A stretch of 25,193 nucleotides of DNA from DASVCS01 sp036381495 (GTDB lineage: Bacteria; Gemmatimonadota; Gemmatimonadetes; Longimicrobiales; RSA9): assembly GCA_036381495.1 (NCBI GenBank), contig DASVCS010000101.1, forward strand, positions 1 through 25,193, written 5' to 3'. Of the stretch, positions 21,809-25,193 are shown piece by piece; within the stretch, counting starts at the first letter, position 1, and each line of letters opens with the position of its first letter. The position numbers and the translations under genes were made by a program. Under the pieces are notes generated by a model. That model did no database searches, had not been told where the DNA came from, and was given only the letters and a program-made list of their open reading frames with translations.

Positions 21809-23725
21809 TCAGTCCGTTCCGGCGCCGTGCGCCCAATCGATCCCGCCGCCGGCCGCCTTGGCGCGGTACATCGCGGTGTCCGCGGAGGAGAGCAGTGCAT
21901 CGATGCTGCGCGTGCCGGCGGGCCCGAGGACGATACCGACGCTCGCGCCCAGTGCAAGGGCATCGCCCTCGACGACGAAGGGCGCGGCCAGCTCGTTGAT
22001 GATGCGTTCGGCGACGAACCGCGCTGCCTCACGGCTGGTGTCGAGGACGAGCGCGACGAACTCATCGCCGCCGAAGCGGGCGAGGAGGTCTTCGGGGCGG
22101 ACGCAGCGGCGGAGGCGGGTAGCGACCTCGCGCAGCACGGCATCGCCGACGTGGTGACCGCGGGTGTCGTTGACCTGTTTGAAGCGGTCGAGGTCGATGT
22201 AGAGGAGAGCGGCCGGGCCGCTGCGCTCACACGCGCGCGCGCGCAGCAGCGCGTCGGCATCCTGCTCGAAGCCGCGGCGGTTGAGCAGGCCCGTCAGCGG
22301 ATCCTCGTACGCGACGGCCTCGATCTCGAGTTCGCGGCGTGTCTGCTCGGTCACGTCGACGAAGGTGACGGCGACGTCGTCCAGGATCGGGTTCGCGATC
22401 ACGCTGAACCAGCGGGGTCCGTCCCCTTGGCTGCCGACCTGGATCCGTGTCGCTGCGGTGCCGCCGGTCTCGGCCACGCGGCGGAACAGGTCGAGCAGGA
22501 CGGCAATGTGGGGCGGGTCGATCTCGGTGATGTGGCGTCCCTGGATCTCGACGTCGGGGCTCAGCTCGCGGCGCGCCGTGGGGTTGGCGAAGGTGCAGAG
22601 GAAGTCGCGGATGCGGCCGTTCTCGGCGTGGACCGGGCGCAGCCGCAGGATCCCGTTGGGCGAGTGTTCGACGATGCCGCGGAGCAGGGCCTCGCTCTCG
22701 CGTAGCGCCTCTTCGGCGCGCCGGCGCAGGGTCATCTCCCGTACGACGATGACGTGGCCGCGGACGCGGCCGCGCCGGTCCGCGATGTCCGAGATCTCGA
22801 TCAGCAGATAGCGGCCGTCCGCGAGTTCCTCCTCCGTGCGCACCGGCCGGCGCGCCGCGATGATGGACGGTAGGCCGTACGCCGTCACGACGTCGTCGAT
22901 GCGCCGGCCGACCGCCGCGGCCGGCTCGACGCCGAACAGCTCCCGAGTCCGCGAGTTGGCCGCCGCCACGCGGCCCTCGCGGTCGATCAGGAGCAGCGCT
23001 TCCGCCACCGCATCGAACGCGGTCCGCAGCACGATCGGATTGAACTGGAAGAGCCGGAAGCAGAAGAGACCCCAACTGAACACCGCCGCCGTGAACGCCA
23101 GTGCGATCGGCGTGGCTTGCACGTCCCTCGGGATGATCCCCACGGTGTAGACCACGTTCGCGATCGTGGGCACGAGCCCGCCGATCAGCAGGATCGCCGT
23201 CTGGATGCGGCGGAGCCGTGATGCGCGGATCAGCTCGACGGCCAGCAGCACGAGTCCGGCGGCGAGCAACCCGTAGTTGTACGGCGCGAAGACGTAGCGG
23301 AAGGCCGGTCCCCAGTCGGGGCGCGGCAGCGGCACGGTGTCGAGACGCAGGCGGCTCCACATCAATTCGTGCAGCGGGTTCGTCCAGATCAGCAGAACCG
23401 AGGCGGCCGGAATGACGAGGAGTCCGATGACGGTCCGCGGCCGCACGCGCGTGCCGGTCAGTCGCTCGATGAGGAAGACGAGGAACGCGGTGGGCAGCGC
23501 GGCCACGCCGATGTACTTGACATCGCGGATGAACAGGAATACGGCGCGATTCGAGACGAACGCCGTCTCGCCCGCCGCGCCGAGGAACCAGATGGCGACG
23601 CAGAACATCCCCGCACCCATGGCGACGGCCCCCTCCGGGTAGCGGTTGCGGAGGATGATTGCACCGAGTGCGATGTAAAGCGCTGCGAAGGCGAGAAACG
23701 CTTCGCTCCAGCCGGCGGGCGGCAT
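21809..23725 (-). CDS. 7TM-PAS-PAS diguanylate cyclase (GGDEF)
   Basis: The 638-residue inner-membrane signalling enzyme has about seven N-terminal membrane helices (about 5-225), resembling the HisKA_7TM sensor module. PAS1 follows (about 235-335; LLLIDREGRVAAANSRTREL), then PAS2 (about 345-460; ending VTFVDVTEQTRRE) and a GGDEF domain (about 470-630; DPLTGLLNRRGF, LYIDLDRFKQVND). The active site GGDEF is residues 552-556 and the inhibitory RxxD site is R543-D546, five residues before it, so synthesis of c-di-GMP with product feedback is expected. No EAL domain is present. GAGGGG about 3 bases before ATG 23725 supports the start. It is divergent from the S9 peptidase gene. The membrane domain or PAS ligand is unknown. 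Confidence 0.93.
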   Translation of the reverse strand: MPPAGWSEAFLAFAALYIALGAIILRNRYPEGAVAMGAGMFCVAIWFLGAAGETAFVSNRAVFLFIRDVKYIGVAALPTAFLVFLIERLTGTRVRPRTVIGLLVIPAASVLLIWTNPLHELMWSRLRLDTVPLPRPDWGPAFRYVFAPYNYGLLAAGLVLLAVELIRASRLRRIQTAILLIGGLVPTIANVVYTVGIIPRDVQATPIALAFTAAVFSWGLFCFRLFQFNPIVLRTAFDAVAEALLLIDREGRVAAANSRTRELFGVEPAAAVGRRIDDVVTAYGLPSIIAARRPVRTEEELADGRYLLIEISDIADRRGRVRGHVIVVREMTLRRRAEEALRESEALLRGIVEHSPNGILRLRPVHAENGRIRDFLCTFANPTARRELSPDVEIQGRHITEIDPPHIAVLLDLFRRVAETGGTAATRIQVGSQGDGPRWFSVIANPILDDVAVTFVDVTEQTRRELEIEAVAYEDPLTGLLNRRGFEQDADALLRARACERSGPAALLYIDLDRFKQVNDTRGHHVGDAVLREVATRLRRCVRPEDLLARFGGDEFVALVLDTSREAARFVAERIINELAAPFVVEGDALALGASVGIVLGPAGTRSIDALLSSADTAMYRAKAAGGGIDWAHGAGTD

Positions 23726-23756
23726 TGCCCCTCACTGCGGAATTGGTTCCCTGAGA

Positions 23757-23771
23757 ATGCCAATCTGGCAT
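23757..23771. promoter_or_regulatory. Palindrome upstream of the diguanylate cyclase gene
   Basis: ATGCCA-ATC-TGGCAT is a perfect 6-3-6 inverted repeat located about 31 bases before the start codon at 23725, the position expected for an operator overlapping the promoter. No clear -35/-10 pair was recognised around it, so the assignment is by position and symmetry only. Confidence 0.35.
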
Positions 23772-23910
23772 CGTTGCGCGCCGGCCGCCAGCTTTTTCGC
23801 GTCCGGCGTCGCTTTCCGGCGCCGAGCGGACGCGGATCCGGCCTCCGCCTGCGCCGCGGCCATCCGAACCGAACGGCGGGGCGCGACGCGGCGAGCAGCG
23901 CGGAGGCGCG

Positions 23911-23927
23911 CCGGTGCTCGGCACCGG
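23911..23927. repeat. Perfect 7-bp hairpin in the divergent spacer
   Basis: CCGGTGC-TCG-GCACCGG can form a tight 7-bp stem with a 3-base loop between the divergent cyclase and peptidase genes, 16 bases upstream of the peptidase's putative -35 element. No T-run follows it on either strand, so an operator is more likely than a terminator. Confidence 0.4.
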
Positions 23928-23942
23928 AATCCGCCGCGGGCC

Positions 23943-23971
23943 TGGACATTCCGCGACTCCGCCCGTAAAGT
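23943..23971 (+). promoter_or_regulatory. Putative promoter of the S9 peptidase gene
   Basis: TGGACA (23943-23948) and TAAAGT (23966-23971) are separated by exactly 17 bases. The transcript would have a leader of about 45 bases before ATG 24023. Confidence 0.45.
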
Positions 23972-24022
23972 CCACCGGTGATTCGGGAACGGTTCTTCGT
24001 GGCGAAAGCGCGGAGGTGTGGC

Positions 24023-25193
24023 ATGCGAGCAGGTCGGACGGGGCCGTCGTTCCGCCGGGCGGCCAGAGCGATGGCCGAATGCGATGGGCTGCGGGAGTGG
24101 CGGGGGCGCGATGCGGCGCGGCCGAGTGGGGCGCGCATCCCGCCGCTGGCGTTCGTCGTCGCCCTCCTCGCCGCTGTCCCGGCCGTCGCGCAGCAGCCGC
24201 AGCCGTACCGCCCGGCGGCCCTCACGGCCGCCGACTACGCTCGCGCGGAGCGGTTCATGAGCTGGAACACGCGGCCGCTGGTCTTCGGCGCCTCCGTCCG
24301 CGCGACGTGGCTGCCGGACGGCGACTTCTGGTACGGCAACGCGACGCCGCGCGGGTTCGAGTTCGTCCGGGTCGATCCCGAAGAGCGGAGGAAGACGCCG
24401 GCGTTCGACCAGGCGGCGATCGCCGCGGCGCTCTCCGCCGCGTTGGACACGACGATCGATGCGTTCCACCTGCCGTTCTCGCGGTTCGAATACTCGGCGG
24501 ATGGCGAGTCGATCTCGTTCCAGCTCCGGTCGGGCAACTGGCGCTGCCGCCTGGATGGCGGCCGGTGCACGGCGGAAGACGCCGGCGACCGACAGGCGTT
24601 GCGCAACGCCGTCGTCTCGCCCGATGGCCGGCTCGCGGCCTTCATCCGGGACTGGAACCTATGGGTCCGCGACCTCGAAACGGGGGAGGAGACGCAACTC
24701 ACGACGGATGGCGTCGAAGATTTCGGCTACGCCACGAACAACGCCGGCTGGGTCCGCAGCGACCGCCCCGTCCTGCTCTGGTCGCCGGATTCCCGCAAGA
24801 TCGCGACGTTCAAGCACGACTCGCGCGGCGTCGGGATGATGTACCTCGTCCACACGAGGGTGGGGCACCCCGAGCTCGAGGCGTGGAAGTACCCGCTCCC
24901 GGGCGACAGCGCCATCTTCATGATCCACCGCGTGATCATCGACCTGGACCGCCCGGCCGGCTCGCGCGTGATCCGGCTGCAAATGCCGCCCGACCCACAC
25001 CGCTCGACGATCTGCGATCACGTGTACTGCCGGGGCACGTGGGCCGATGTCGAGTGGTTCCCGGACGGCTCGAAGCTCGCGTTCGTCTCGTCGTCCCGCG
25101 ACCACAAGCGGGCCACGCTCCGGATCGCCGACGCCGAGACGGGCGCGGTCCGGACCGTCCTCGAGGAGACCGTGCCGACCTTCTTCGAGTCCG
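24023..25193 (+). CDS. S9B dipeptidyl-peptidase IV-like exported peptidase, 3' end missing
   Basis: The first 390 residues of a larger protein run off the window edge. A long charged N-region is followed by a signal peptide core (PPLAFVVALLAAVPAVAQQ, cleavage near residue 59). The N-terminal beta-propeller of dipeptidyl peptidase IV follows: FMSWNTRPLVFG, AVVSPDGRLAAFIRDWNLWV, TQLTTDGVEDFGYATNNAGW, PVLLWSPDSRKIATFKHDSR, VEWFPDGSKLAFVSSSRDHK. The serine hydrolase catalytic domain (expected near residue 550 onwards) lies outside. Family members cleave Xaa-Pro or similar dipeptides from peptides in the periplasm. GGAGGTG (24012-24018) 4 bases before the ATG supports the start, though the N-region is longer than usual for a signal peptide; an in-frame ATG at 24071 is a shorter option. 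Confidence 0.92.
   Translation, partial: MRAGRTGPSFRRAARAMAECDGLREWRGRDAARPSGARIPPLAFVVALLAAVPAVAQQPQPYRPAALTAADYARAERFMSWNTRPLVFGASVRATWLPDGDFWYGNATPRGFEFVRVDPEERRKTPAFDQAAIAAALSAALDTTIDAFHLPFSRFEYSADGESISFQLRSGNWRCRLDGGRCTAEDAGDRQALRNAVVSPDGRLAAFIRDWNLWVRDLETGEETQLTTDGVEDFGYATNNAGWVRSDRPVLLWSPDSRKIATFKHDSRGVGMMYLVHTRVGHPELEAWKYPLPGDSAIFMIHRVIIDLDRPAGSRVIRLQMPPDPHRSTICDHVYCRGTWADVEWFPDGSKLAFVSSSRDHKRATLRIADAETGAVRTVLEETVPTFFES

Noticed and set aside
22227..23975. 582-codon minus-strand open frame overlapping the diguanylate cyclase in another frame
   Set aside because: The cyclase frame has intact 7TM, PAS and GGDEF motifs; this one is Arg/His/Pro-rich without motifs.
1..25193. CRISPR array, tRNA or rRNA genes, insertion sequences or prophage genes
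   Set aside because: No regularly spaced direct repeats, no tRNA-like cloverleaf or rRNA motif, and no transposase, integrase or phage structural protein motif were seen on either strand by eye.

Overview
The window is about 25 kb of very GC-rich (roughly 70%) bacterial chromosome. Its most telling feature is two copies of a PadR regulator followed directly by a large duplicated MacB/FtsX-type permease that lacks its own ATPase (the 'ADOP' family). That family is known mainly from Acidobacteriota and Gemmatimonadota. Together with the high GC, an S9 dipeptidyl peptidase and abundant sensor kinases, this suggests a Gemmatimonadota or Acidobacteriota soil-type bacterium. This is inference: no rRNA or marker gene is present. 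No tRNA, rRNA, CRISPR array, integrase or transposase was seen.

Layout from left to right. (1) 1-2955, plus strand: 3' part of a padR gene and a complete ADOP permease, then a hairpin. (2) 3034-3582, plus: DinB-like protein. (3) 3583-3847: convergent spacer with two large, similarly built inverted repeats. (4) 9321-3848, minus: membrane GAF-GAF histidine kinase, then a TPR-LuxR regulator, then an FAD/NAD(P)H oxidoreductase, all codirectional. (5) 9322-10595: gene-poor, partly lower-GC stretch with overlapping inverted repeats, a small membrane protein and a truncated GNAT gene. (6) 10596-13753: AraC regulator (minus) divergent from a SAM methyltransferase and a SnoaL-like protein (plus). (7) 13754-15231: a remnant of a PD40/TolB-like gene and a soluble PAS histidine kinase. 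(8) 15272-16006, minus: HAD phosphatase. (9) 16254-19249, plus: second PadR-ADOP operon with a near-consensus promoter and a palindrome over the ribosome binding site. (10) 19464-21049, plus: small lipoprotein and an exported, membrane-anchored metallo-beta-lactamase-fold protein. (11) 21692-21228 and 23725-21809, minus: a cupredoxin-like lipoprotein and a 7TM-PAS-PAS-GGDEF diguanylate cyclase. (12) 24023 to the window end, plus: N-terminal part of an S9B dipeptidyl-peptidase IV-like enzyme.

Functionally this is a mixture of signalling genes (two histidine kinases with no response regulator nearby, one c-di-GMP synthase, LuxR, AraC and two PadR regulators) and cell-envelope genes (permeases, lipoproteins, exported hydrolase, exported peptidase). 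I did not find a clear new multi-gene system. The best leads are the paired intergenic hairpins at 3641-3783, the mutually exclusive stems at 9425-9538, a CPHC motif in a sensor GAF domain, the 88-residue insert in the AraC protein, and the regulatory palindrome in front of the second PadR-ADOP operon.
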